Source of the DNA: Serinus canaria
Taxonomy: Eukaryota; Chordata; Aves; Passeriformes; Fringillidae
Assembly (NCBI RefSeq): GCF_022539315.1
Contig: NC_066314.1
Location: 53,195,180-53,259,179 of the forward strand
DNA: 64,000 bases
Direction of reading: 5' to 3'
Shown: positions 1-40,362 of the stretch, piece after piece
Position numbering within the stretch: position 1 is the first letter of the stretch
Layout of the letters: each line of letters begins with the position of its first letter
Program-made: the position numbers and the translations under genes
The notes under the pieces: generated by a model
Seen by the model: the letters and a program-made list of their open reading frames with translations, nothing else
What the model was told of the DNA's origin: nothing
The model's database searches: none

Positions 1-29630
<29,630 letters not shown>

Positions 29631-29659
29631 GGCGCGGGCCGGATATGAGGGGCAGCGAC

Positions 29660-29687
29660 GGGAGGGGACAGGACGGGACGGGATGGG
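29660..29687 (+). promoter_or_regulatory. G-quadruplex-type motif in the TXNRD1 CpG island
   Basis: Five runs of three or four G separated by short loops (GGGAGGGG, then GGGACGGGATGGG). The G-rich strand is the plus strand, the TXNRD1 template strand. It begins 30 bp upstream of the candidate ATG and is part of a degenerate GGGAC pentamer array reaching about 29730. Confidence 0.6.
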
Positions 29688-29731
29688 ATGAGGTAGGACG
29701 GGATATGATAGGACGGGACGGGACGGGATGA
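29660..29731. repeat. Degenerate GGGAC/GGGAT pentamer array
   Basis: Repeated GGGAC, GGGAT and related pentamers, with an interruption near 29695-29715. Simple repeat inside the CpG island. Confidence 0.8.
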
Positions 29732-30300
29732 GCCCGGATCTGCGCCTCGTCCGCGGCGGCGCCCCCTGGCGGTCGCGGCCTCTCCCTCAGCCCCAGCGTC
29801 CTAGCGCGGCCCGGTCGCGATGGAGACGGATGCTGGCGGGCACAGCCAGGGCCTGGGCCCGTGGCGGGGTCCGGCCGGGCCCAGGCCCTGCGCTCCCGAG
29901 CGAACCTCCTTCCTGCGGGCTGTGGGATGCTGGCGAGACAAGGGTGTTCAGGGATGTTCTAGGAGAGGGTTTCCCCTCGCAATTAATTGTTCGTACTGAG
30001 AAACGCATAGATAAACGAGACGCTGTAACTGGAAGGTTACCTGCACTAGGCTGGTCACACTGCTCCTGTCTGGGCTTGGGCCATTGTTTGCCACCATTAC
30101 CTTACAGTGCTGCCAAGGCTGTGGCCCCATCCTGGTGGCTTACACTCAAATATGTGGCAGGAGGAGCATCTGCCAAGGACTGCTGGAATCAGCTGAGAAG
30201 CCAAAGCAAGATGAAAGTTGTAACCCAAAACTACTATCAAGCCTGTACACAAATGTCTGCTGTTGTTGTTGGCCAATATAAACTTTCTTCACTCTCCTAG

Positions 30301-31279
30301 CGGTTTGACCCTGGCTGGATACCAGGCACCCACCAAAGCCCTTCTGTCCCTCTCTTCCAGAAGTGGACAAGGGAGAAAAAAAATACAACGGAAGATTCAT
30401 GGGTTGAGATAGAGTCTGGGAGAGATCACTCACCAAATACCATCATAGGCAAAACAGACTTGAATTGGGGACATTAACTGAATGTATTACTAACAAATCC
30501 AGAGCAGGATAGTGAGAAGTAAAATGAGTCTTGAAAACACCTTCCCAGTTCTATCTCCTCTCTGCCAGCAGTACAAGGAGACAGGGAATGGAGGTTATGA
30601 TCAGTTCATCCCAGGTTCAGCCAGCAGGTTTCTGCTGCTGCTCAGGCAGAAACATCATTTCCCAACTCCAGCATGGGGTTCCTCCCAAAGGAGACAGTTC
30701 TCCATGAACCTGTCCAATGTGAGTTCATCCCATGGGCAGCAGTTCTCCATGAGTTGCTGCAATGTGGGTCACTCTCTCACATGGTGCAGTCCTTCAGGCA
30801 CAGCCTGCTGCAGCCTGCATCCCTCACAGGGTCACAACTCCTACCTGTTCCAGTATGGAGTCCTCTCTCCACAGATTTGCAGGTCCTGCCGGGAGCCTTC
30901 TCCAGCAGGGTTTTTCCAAGTATTCACAGCCCTGTCTGGAGCACCTGCCCCAGCATGGGTCTCCTCCATGGGCTGCAGGTGCATCTTTGCATCCCTCATG
31001 TGTTGTATGAGGACAGCCTGTTTCACCATGGGCTGCACCACAGCCTGCAGGGGAATCTCAGCTCCAGCACCTGGAGCACCTTGTCCCCCTCCTCTACTGA
31101 CCCTGCCATCTCCAGAGCTGCTCCTCTTGCATATTCTTAGTTCTCTTTTCTCTCTCTGCAGAGGAAATTACATCTATACAATAACTTTTTTCCCCTTTTT
31201 AGAGGGAAAGCTTCTGGCATCTCACAGAGATCATCCTTGTAACCTCCCACTACCAAAATCCAGCCACAAAAACCCAACA
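30301..31279 (-). mobile_element. LTR-type dispersed repeat upstream of TXNRD1
   Basis: On the minus strand it runs from TGTTGGGTTTTTGTGGCTGG to TATCCAGCCAGGGTCAAACC. The middle is a degenerate array of about 30-40 bp units built round CCATGGGCTGCAG (plus strand). The start, the array and the end match my memory of a common avian LTR-type repeat. No target duplication is clear and the 3' terminus looks lost. Long plus-strand open frames from 30512 to 31402 mostly read this repeat antisense and are not genes. Confidence 0.7.
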
Positions 31280-32775
31280 AAACTCTTCATGTGGAAAGAA
31301 ACCTATGACATTACATCAAACAAGGCAATTTACCTGGTCAGTATTCTTGCTTACAGCAAACATTGCACTTCTTTGAAAGGTTTTAAAATTATGCAAACCT
31401 AACCATTGATGGTTTTGCTGGATGAGTCTTCTTTTCAGTTGCACTGGTTGACTGCTGGGGTCTGTGGCTGAGCGAGCATGAAGGATGCTGTGCCACCAAC
31501 ACATGACAATGAAATTAATGTTGTAGACCAAGGAACTCTCAGTCTTAGTGACCACTGGGTTGCTCTGTTGCCCTGCATAGCTCTCAGTTTTCCCCAGTAT
31601 ACAATGTGTCATGTCTACTTCAGTACTCTGCCACAAAAGGAATAATGAGCTGCCACAAAGGATCAAAAGAAAGGGAAGCAAGAGGACAGGATAATAACTT
31701 TGAGTCTTGATGTTTAAGAGGCACTGCCTCCCTGTCCCCAGTTTTTTGCTCCGAGAACTTCAGCAATTATATTGTTTCTGTATTACTCTTTTACTCTACA
31801 ATGATATCTCCAGGGTCAGCTGGGGTTTCAAACACAGAAAAAACCCCTAAACTTAAGACTGTTAACTGGAAAAAAGTCTCTAAACTTATGAGAATGACCA
31901 CTGTGATTTTAGACGTTATGTCTTCAATATAGCTATCTGTAACAGCAAAAATTATTATAATAATGAGGATAATATTTGTTGCAGGCATTCATGGATTATT
32001 ATGGCTTCAGAAATACAGTTATTAAACTAATTTGCTGAACAAGCTTAGGGAAGGAACCCTATTCTACCAAACCCATCTCAATATATTCGTTACATCAGGA
32101 CTACCAGCTGGCAATTCAGCCAATTTGAGAAAAATCAAATTTAAAAAACAACCTTGCAATCCTGTTAATCATTCACAGTGCTTTGTTTTGCTTATTCTTT
32201 TGCAATTATCTTTTAATCATATTTCTTTTCATTAAGAAAGCAGTCTTACATTGCTGTGGTGAAGATCCACTGAAGTAATGGAAAAAATTAAGTTCAACTT
32301 TTGGGATGTTCCATAAAACTAGTACATACAAAAATCAGAATTACCCAGTGTCACTTATAATCAAGGAGTCTCACTGTAGAACAGTGGTGTGTTCACCACC
32401 TCTACAAATTACAAAGATTATGTTAAATTAATACCAATTCCTCTAACTTCTAGAAAACCTGCAGTGTGTAATCTCTTACAGTTGATGACTCAGCACAGTT
32501 CACTTATGACTTTGTGCAAATACCTTGATAATCAAATATTTTAAGGACCTTACAAACACAAGGATGTGTCAGTTTTAACATATACAAAGATGTGACCTGT
32601 AAAATCTAAGACGGGGGATGTTTCCTTTGATAATTTTGAATTGGTGTGGTAAATGGTAATTTCAAAAGCAGTTGTATACCTCACTAAATACAAAATTACT
32701 CCTACAGCTCTGGGGTGCATTACACACTGGTATTTCCCACATGGCACTTTAAAACGTATTCTTTTTAGACATAAA
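31280..32775. other. Intergenic, no gene recognised
   Basis: AT-rich sequence between the LTR-type repeat and the next repeat-rich block. It contains the ARE consensus site at 32485. A 121-codon minus-strand open frame (31316-31681) has no family resemblance. Confidence 0.6.
32485..32495 (+). promoter_or_regulatory. Antioxidant response element consensus ATGACTCAGCA
   Basis: ATGACTCAGCA is an exact match to the RTGACTCAGCA core bound by NRF2 with small Maf proteins. It lies about 2.9 kb upstream of the candidate TXNRD1 start. TXNRD1 is an established NRF2 target in mammals, so the location is sensible, but occupancy is not shown. Confidence 0.5.
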
Positions 32776-33230
32776 AAGGGGGAATGTATGGTGCTATCTA
32801 TACCCTAAATTACTTGACACAAGGATTATTAGAAGGGTTATATAAATTTAAAGATATGAGGACTTGAAGATTTTATCTGTTTAGGGTTATATAAATTTAA
32901 AGATATGAGGACTTGAAGATTTTATCTGTTTAAGGATAGGGACCACAGACCTGAACTGAGATTGTTTCTCCTGTTTGTTGGTTCTAAAGTTCTAAAGTTG
33001 AAATGTTTCCTGTTTGGAGAGTTATGTTGTAAGTTTGTAACTTCCAAGTAATAAGCCTGTGGCATTCCATTTTGAGAACTTGTATCATTGGTAATCCCTC
33101 CTGACAGCTCCTAAGAATGAATGTTACAACCATTCATGGAATGCTTCAACCATTTATGGAATGCATCACTGGCTGGGAGAGGCTAGGCATGTTAAATTGG
33201 GTGAAATTATTGGTGTCATCATGGTGCCTT
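32776..33230 (+). mobile_element. Possible degraded LTR fragment
   Basis: A polypurine stretch (AAAAAGGGGGAA) is followed directly by TGTATGGTGC, as at the junction of an ERV polypurine tract and 3' LTR. No matching end or target duplication was found. Contains the 49-bp tandem duplication. Confidence 0.3.
32835..32932. repeat. Perfect 49-bp tandem duplication
   Basis: Units 32835-32883 and 32884-32932 are identical (each starts GGGTTATATAAATTTAAAG). The lack of any difference suggests a recent duplication, or an assembly or polymerase slip. Confidence 0.95.
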
Positions 33231-33234
33231 GTGA

Positions 33235-33620
33235 AGCCTGACCTAGAACAGAGTCTAGACAGAGTTAAAGAATAAAGTAGGTATTTATTAGAAGGCCTCA
33301 ATGGATACACCTTGGGTAGCACAAGAGCCCAGCCAGGGCTACACCCAAGATGAACACAAAATGGTCACAAAATGGATGACCAGTCATGAGGTCTCTCACT
33401 TTTATAAGTTCTGGTCCATTACGATATTGGAGGTAATTGTACAATTATAGCTTTTGGTTATGAAGTCCCAGCCTTCTTGGTTTTTTCTCTTCACCATTGT
33501 TTATGCTCTTGGGCCTGAAACTTGGATCAGTTGTCCTTGGCCCAAGTTAGGAAAGGAATTTTTTTGTGCAGCTACTCTGTGAAGACAGTTTATCATCCCT
33601 TAATTTGAAGCTCAGAACTA
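33235..33620 (-). mobile_element. LTR-like sequence, minus orientation
   Basis: On the minus strand it has ACTTATAAAAGTGAGAGACC (TATA), then CCAAGGTGTATCCATTGAGG, an AATAAA signal and a T-rich R/U5-like end, the order expected of an LTR. I could not find a target-site duplication, so both ends are approximate. Confidence 0.5.
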
Positions 33621-33747
33621 TACACTAAAGCAGTAAATATAAAAGTAAAAATATAAAACCTAAAGCCTAAGGCATCAATCATGCTGTCTTGTCATCCTGT
33701 CTGCAAGGCACCTGCAGAGAGATGACAAAGAACACTTTGCATTTTTT

Positions 33748-34051
33748 AGAAGAGAAAGGGGAAGTGTAACAGCTATAGCTGGTCTATAGCTGCCCAGATA
33801 ATTTGGCATAACAGACACCAACTCGACCAGCTTGGCTTATCAGAGAGTAATGAAGTAAACAAGCCCCTGGACACAGTACTGATAGGTCAGATTTAGTTCA
33901 AACTGGGGACCTCAAGTGAATGAAATGCATCCATATAATTAGCCAGTGGAAATTTGAAGCCCCTATAAAAGGTGACCAACAATAAAATCTGGCTGTTGCT
34001 GCATGATCTCAGTGTGCTCTTGCCACATTCCTATCTCCATCATCAGAGACA
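33748..34051 (+). mobile_element. ERV 3' end: polypurine tract plus LTR
   Basis: AGAAGAGAAAGGGGAAG (33748-33764) looks like a polypurine tract and abuts TGTAACAGCTATAGC at 33765. Downstream come CTATAAAAGG (TATA, 33963) and AATAAA (33981-33986), then a short U5 ending near GAGACA. This suggests the 3' terminus of a truncated retrovirus; no gag, pol or env frame survives nearby. Confidence 0.55.
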
Positions 34052-34592
34052 AATACTAATGTAATTAAAATACCACAGTCATTTTTGCAAGCTGAGATTC
34101 ATTTTCATACCTCCAGATCTCACCTCAAAGTTTGGCCTCTTGTGTAAGCTCTGGATCTAAGATCCTTTTGCAGCCAACAGGGAAAGACAGGCATACTCAG
34201 GTGTCAACACATCCTTCTGAAGAAAGGCACTTCAAAGAGTGACCCTATACCTAGTTCTTAGTCTGGACAAGTTAAAGAGAAAAGAATTTCAGCTTTTATG
34301 TTTAAGTTGACAGAAGTCATCTATGTCTCTGCCTACACTGCAAATGCGATGGTGTCGGTCAGTACATTACTAAGAGTTCAGGGCCATGGCTAAGACACTC
34401 CCTGTGTGACCAAGTGTAAGAGAACAGTTTTATTTTCATCATGCTGCTGACAGAATGGTAATGTACACAGGCCTTTGAAAAAGTGCAGTTTAGGGTCCCA
34501 TATCTACAAGATGGAAACTACAAATACTGACAAATGCTATAGCCTCTGGAAACCTCTGATACCTCTAGGAAAGTCCTGAATTCCTCCATTCA

Positions 34593-35159
34593 TGCTGGGT
34601 TTAGCTGAGAACGAGTTAGTTTTTTTCCATAGCAGCTGGCACAGTGTTTGTTTTAGATTTAGTATTAGAATAATGTTGATAATATATTGATGTTTTAGTT
34701 GTTACTAAATTGTGTTTTACTCTAAATCAAGGACTTTTTGTCTTCCCAAGCTTTGCCAGTTAGCAGGGGTACAAGAAGCTGGGGGAAGCACATAGCAAGG
34801 ACAGCTGCCCCGGGTTTGCCAAAGGGATAATCCATACCATAGAATGTCATGTTTAGTAAATGTACTATGGGCAGTTCTCCAGAAGCTGCTGATGACTGCT
34901 TGGGGTCAGACTAGGCACTGGTCAGTGGGTGGTAGGCAACTATGTTGTGCATCACTTGTTTCTCTGGAGTTTTATTCTTCTCTCTCCTTTTCTTTACTAC
35001 TACTACTAGCAGCATAATAGCATTTTATTTTAATCATTAAATTGTTCTGATCTCAATCCATGAGGTTTAATTTATTGTTCAGATACTCCTCCCACTTAAG
35101 GTGAGGAAGACTGAGTGAACAACTGTGTGGAATTTGCTGACTGGTGTTAAACCATGGCA
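34593..35159 (+). mobile_element. ERVL-type solo LTR (about 567 bp)
   Basis: Starts TGCTGGGTTTAGCTGAGA, passes through GGGATAATCCATACCATA and ATTAAA (35036), and ends GGTGTTAAACCATGGCA. This order matches an abundant avian ERVL LTR I recall. Diverged: no clear target duplication and no good TATA element. Confidence 0.75.
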
Positions 35160-35315
35160 CATGCTAAGATAACCAAGTGCTCACACCTGTTAAGAGTTGT
35201 GCAATTCAACCACATGGACACAATGTGAAAACATGGGCATTATGTGAGTAAATTTTCATGATCCAGAGAAAAACTTAGTTCTGTAGCCCACCAGAGCTCC
35301 TGCTCTGTAAATCCA

Positions 35316-35725
35316 CTATATCAATGCTGACAGCCTCAGGGCTTTCATAACTGTAACTTTATCATCAGAATTGGACTGAGCAAAAGTCCACATTCCCTCA
35401 CTTCCCATCTTCATCTGACATGCCTTCTGTGCTCCCTCTGCAGTACCCAAAACAGAGCTGTAATGGAACCCAGCTTCCCCACCCTGGGAGATGCAGGATT
35501 TCACTCCATAGCCATTAAGTAGCTGCTCGTCCTCTTGCAGAGTAGGATTAAATAAGACATCTCTCACCATACTTGTACCACTGAGAAATTTCAATCCCAC
35601 ATGTAGCTGGTAATACGGAGAAAATCCAAAACATAACCATAGAATGCAGATAAATGCTAGTGATATCAAACAAATGCATGTGAATGACCCTTGCAAATGT
35701 GTAATAAAATTAGTTACGAAAAATT
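35316..35725 (-). other. Unassigned minus-strand open reading frame
   Basis: About 135 codons are open from just after an in-frame TAA to a TAG. No ATG stands at the front; reading from 35696 needs a TTG, so a real protein would require an upstream exon or a later Met. The early part is hydrophobic (TCICLISLAFICILWLCF), like a membrane anchor. No family recognised, and chance or an old repeat remains likely. Confidence 0.2.
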
Positions 35726-37298
35726 AAATTGAAGTTTTACCAGAGCTACTTAGGTTTTTCATTTTATACTTTATATTACTTGTCATGAGGTTTGAAAAAG
35801 CAAAATTACTTCAACCCTTTGCTATTTAAAATGAGCACTGATTTTTTTCTCTTCTGTGTTTTGAGAAGAGACAAAACCAATGCTAATGGTTTTATCCAAG
35901 AGGTTGTAATGGCACAACCTCCTGGATAAAAAAAGCGAGTTGAAAAGCGAGCTCTTCTCAGATTGCATCACAAAATGGTGTTATTCCCTTCTTGAAAACA
36001 AAGCAGAGGAGATATTGTTATAGTTTCACCTCCACCTGTTGCTGTATTACTCATGGACAAGCTAGAAACTTCTGCCAAGCTCTCTCCTAGTCCTTCAAGT
36101 GGTTCTGTCTTGCATGTGTACTCTGAAGTTCCTATTGCTTGTGTGGAATGTCTATACTTGATGTTTCAGACATGTCTTAACATATAAATTACCTGATTAG
36201 AAGTCAGTGGTGTTCCAGCTACCTTTCAAAGGGATTGCTGCCAGCCACATTTAACCCCACTGGGCTGAGTTTAACTAGCAAACCTAAACTTCAAGCTGTA
36301 TTTTTGCATCTATTTGCTTGACTACCCATTTCACTGGTGAAAACAGTAAGTTGGTTTTTGTTTTCTCTAAAGGAACAAGATTTAGGAATTAGGTACAGCC
36401 TATCTGTCTTAGCTCCCCCAATAAATTTTGAAATGCTGATCAGTTTTAATAAAATTTACTTAGCAGAATACATTTCTGTGCATCCTGTGAAGGAAAGGCA
36501 GTTGAGCAGTAGTGATGAAAAGGCTCAAAAATGAGTTCAGCTCTCCTTAGGGATTGGCACACAGGAGCTTGGTCTCAAGAAGCCTTCAGAAAATAGTTTT
36601 GCTTGTCATTTCATACCTCTGGTACTCCTACCTACCCTGCTTTCCCAGTATCTGAGACATTCACAGTTTAGCTCAAGATAGGAAAATGATACTGCTACTA
36701 ATTTAGTAGATGGGGAATTGAGGCACAATGTGATTAAAATTCAGACTTTCACAGGCATTTATACATGTCTCAATTGAAATCTGATGGCTCGGATTTACAG
36801 TAATTTGCCCAAGGTCATACAAGAAGCATGCAATAGGCCTGGGAAATTGCATCCAAGCTTGCACTTTGCCTTTTGGACCATACTTCCTAAACGGGATGTA
36901 GTAATTTCAGAATTGCGCCTTCCCAGCTGCCTCTTTGGTGGATACTAGTCTGCTATGAATAAACACATCCTTTGGTCTCATGGCATAAGCATCAAAGCTA
37001 GCTACTCTTCTAGATCTTCCTCTCTCTCAGGTGCACTGGCACAGTGCAGATGCTGTATGTCTCCCCCTTCAGAGCTGAGGGATCACAAAGCTCAAAGGCC
37101 ACCTGAGCACACAGCTCCTTCCAAGTGTAGCAAAAATTTTACTGTTGAAGGAGGAATACTATCTAAAAGGAAGGCATGTCTAATTAGCTAAAGAATTTTT
37201 CAACACAACAGCAAGCTACTGATCATTTGAAAAATTAAAATGTTTTGAAGTTTGTTTAATTCCAACTGGTCTCATTCCACTCTGACTTGGTTAATTAC

Positions 37299-37399
37299 CT
37301 GTAGATAATTTCTTCTGGATTCACACATTTCATCTTTTTCCGATAGCAATTGCTTAGCTCTGTAGCTTCAACATGGGATACAAATAAGAATTCTCTGAT
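37299..37399 (-). other. Candidate coding exon of an unrecognised minus-strand transcript
   Basis: 101 bp with a strong acceptor (TGTCTTCTTTGTTTTTATAG) and a good donor (TACAG|GTAATT). One frame is open throughout (33 codons, including ATELSNCYRKKMKCVNPEEI), while the other two contain stops. It cannot extend TXNRD1 exon 2, whose phase differs. I do not recognise the protein and found no partner exon. Confidence 0.35.
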
Positions 37400-38531
37400 C
37401 TATAAAAACAAAGAAGACAATGAACATTAGAATGATCACTATGAAGAATGAATACCAGTTCCTGATGCCCCATGGAGTTCACAGTTTGATGATAGACCTA
37501 TTTCCAGTCTATTACACTAAGAATTTCACAGTTTTGAGAACTCTGGAGAAAGCTAGATGAACTCACTCACCCTACATCCAGTGCTATTTTTACAAAAATC
37601 AGAATTTCTTATTTCAAGCACTTATTTTTCCAAATGACAGAGTCCACAGCACAAGTAAGGCACATTCTGGAACAAGCTGATATTCTTTTCTGGTATAAAG
37701 AAGCATACTTGCTCACCTTAGCTAATACCTACTAAGTAGAACAGAAAATATCTGAAGATTTTGATTTCTTCACTGAAAATTTTAGGCACAGAATGACAAT
37801 TTCAGGAAGTAGATCACTGCCTCACAAACTATGGAGCTTGAAAATATACTTAGCATAGGAATAAAATAACAAACCGATTGAAGACTGAGTTACAAGTGTG
37901 TGATAGAAATTGTTACTAATGGAGGAACACAAAATAAAATATTTGTAAATGGGAATGCTTGGAATCCCTGGTCTTGGATTCCCTGGCTCCAGCTGGCTGA
38001 CAAATTTAACCACTGAGTGCTGTTCTGTCACCAGTGAACACTTGTTCCCATTATGCGTCCTAAAGAAAAGTGCTGAGTAGAAGAGGATGAGAAGTTTTTC
38101 TATCAACACAACACTGACAAATATCAGTACAAAAAACACAGGATAAACAATATTTTCATTTCAAATTTGAAAAAAATGTAGTAGAAAAATTTGAGGGCTG
38201 CGTTTTCAAGAAGATTCAAAACTAGCAACTAGCAGCTCAAAAAAAGGGCACTCTCTACTCTGTGCCCTGAAACCTGCACACAAATCAGCATTTGTCTTTC
38301 TAATCACTTGTGAAATTCTGGGCTGATATGAAAAAATCCATCCAAAGATCTTAAGAGTGCACAGATTAATAGTGTATTGTCAGAGATTGTACTTAGTGAG
38401 CACAAACTATAAAATAGATAAACGGGAAGATGCATTCCCTAAGGTCCCAAACTTGGTGAATACTCTTGCATTATTTAACATCTTCTCGCATTTAAAGAGA
38501 AAAATATCACTAATTACTGCTCACAGTACCC

Positions 38532-38542
38532 ATGAGTCAGCA
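38532..38542. promoter_or_regulatory. MARE/ARE-like site ATGAGTCAGCA
   Basis: ATGAGTCAGCA fits the MARE half-palindrome TGA(G/C)TCAGCA. It lies about 1.8 kb upstream of the NFYB promoter palindrome and about 8.9 kb upstream of the TXNRD1 start, so its target is undecided. Confidence 0.35.
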
Positions 38543-39554
38543 TTAAGCTGCATATAGCATTTGCAGCAAAAACCCATGGCCACGCAAAATTCTTCTCGCC
38601 TGATGTTTCACTTTAAACTCAAAACAATCCAAACACAAGGACATTTTGAGTGAATCAAAATCTTTATGATATATCAAAGCACATGAAACTAATATTGTTA
38701 TGTGAAACCATGCGGAAATGAGTTTTGCTTTGTGTAAACCCCAGTACCAGAAGAGAGTTAGGAAAGGTGTATAACATATTTATCAGATATTAGCCAGAAG
38801 AGGATGCTAGCAGAAGCTACTGTGAAATGTGAGTTTCATACTAGTTTAGTTAAAATACCTAAGATCTTCAAATAATGAAGGTTATTAAGAATTGCACAAA
38901 CAAAAAACATTCTTATTACCTCCACTGAGAGACTGCACACACACACACCTTGGTGGCAGATGTGTGGAATGTCTTTGGCTGCTTTTTGGCCCTTTCTGAT
39001 TCTAATTAATGGAGGGTCTGGCGGATATGAAGTGTTTCATACACATGCTTCACAAGAGAGGTTTATAAATCTCCATGAGAAGTCAGTCCAACTAATATTT
39101 TCACTTAGCAGCCTGTATTTCTTCAGAACAAAGCCTAAAAGTGGAAGAAAAATGTTCTCTTTAAGCCCTGTATCACCAGGGGGAAAGGATCCTTTTTGGT
39201 TTGCAGTGAAATTTTACTTTTTTCAGGGAAAGTAATACAGACCCACAGATCCCCTCACCCAAGGTTCTATTCCACCAAATGGTTGGTTGGACCTGGGTTC
39301 CATGAGCCATCCTCCTCTTTTTCAGGCTGCACAAAATGTAGGAAGTCACTGAGGAGGTAACCTGTTCTTGTCTCAGCTGGTAAATCTTCAGGCAGGTGGA
39401 GGACAGATTGGAATAGATCGAAGGAACCTTCACAATAATGGTGCCTGCCTTGCTGACAACAGGCACTAGGCTGGTGAGGCAACAGGGGTGTGAGGCCAGG
39501 GACAAGGCCAGCGGCACACAGCTGGCCACTCTCCCCCAGCCCCCACCTTCCAGG

Positions 39555-39972
39555 ACAATGAGGATGACTGGGGGACTGGAGCATCTTTTTTATGAGGAAA
39601 GGCTGGAGGGGCTGGGCCTGCTTAGCCTCAAGAAGAGATGAGTGGGAGAGGACCTCATTGATGTCCATCAGTATCTGGAGGGAAGGGGTCACAGGATGAA
39701 GCCAGGTAACAAGCAGTAGGACAAGTGACAACGGGCAGAAACTGATGCACCAGAAGTTCCACCTGAACATGAGGAAGACCTTCTTTGCTGTCTGGTGACC
39801 ACACACTGGAACAGGTAGCCCAGAGAGACTGCAGTCTCCCTCACTGGATGTATTTCAGAACTGCCTGGATGCAATCCTGTGCTTGTACTCCAGGATGACC
39901 CTTCTTGAGCAGGGAGGTTGGAGCAGCTGTCACACTGTGGCCCCTTCCAACCTGACCCATTTGTGATTCTGC
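39555..39972 (+). mobile_element. CR1 LINE 3' fragment
   Basis: Follows the avian CR1 3' end in order: GGACTGGAGCATCT, GAGGAAAGGCTGGAGGGGCT, AGAGGACCTCATTGATGT, the ACACTGGAACAGG block, CCCCTTCCAACCTGACCC and a TGTGATTCTG terminus. 5'-truncated, as is usual. It ends within tens of bases of the NFYB CpG island. The long minus-strand frames here read CR1 antisense. Confidence 0.88.
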
Positions 39973-40362
39973 GAGAAAGAGGCCGCAGGAAGAGCTGCCC
40001 CTGGTCAGAGGCCCCTCTACACAATCGCCAGCAGCAGCCCTGCGGGACCGAGCCCTGTGGCAAGGACGGCCCTCAGTGGCAGCCACGGCGGCCGCTGTAT
40101 CCCGGGCGGGCGGGATCGGCGTCCCCCGGCCCAGATGCTCCGTAAAGGAGGAGGGCAGGGCCGGCCCGGCGGGAGGGGGCGCGTTGAAGGAAGAGCCGAC
40201 ACGAGTGGCAGGGAGGCGGCGCGGAGGGAGGGCAGCCTGGCTGCGGGAAGTGAGGCTCCGCGCTGGGACTGGTTCCTTCGCAGCCATTTTCCGTCCAACC
40301 AAACAGCCGATTTGCGGAGGGAGCCAACCAGGGCCGCACTGGAGGTTTGTGCCTGGCTCCGG

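Larger units (their letters stand above)
35160..39550. other. Intergenic interval upstream of NFYB
   Basis: Mostly AT-rich. Contains an unassigned minus-strand open frame (35316-35725), a strong candidate minus-strand exon (37299-37399), a MARE-like site (38532) and a short (CA)n run near 38936. No named gene recognised. Confidence 0.6.

Noticed and set aside
30512..31402. 296-codon plus-strand open frame
   Set aside because: Mostly reads an LTR-type dispersed repeat antisense. The repeated Cys/Ser/His-rich units come from its internal minisatellite.
39267..39806. 179-codon minus-strand open frame
   Set aside because: Largely the antisense of a CR1 3' fragment, a familiar false gene in bird genomes.
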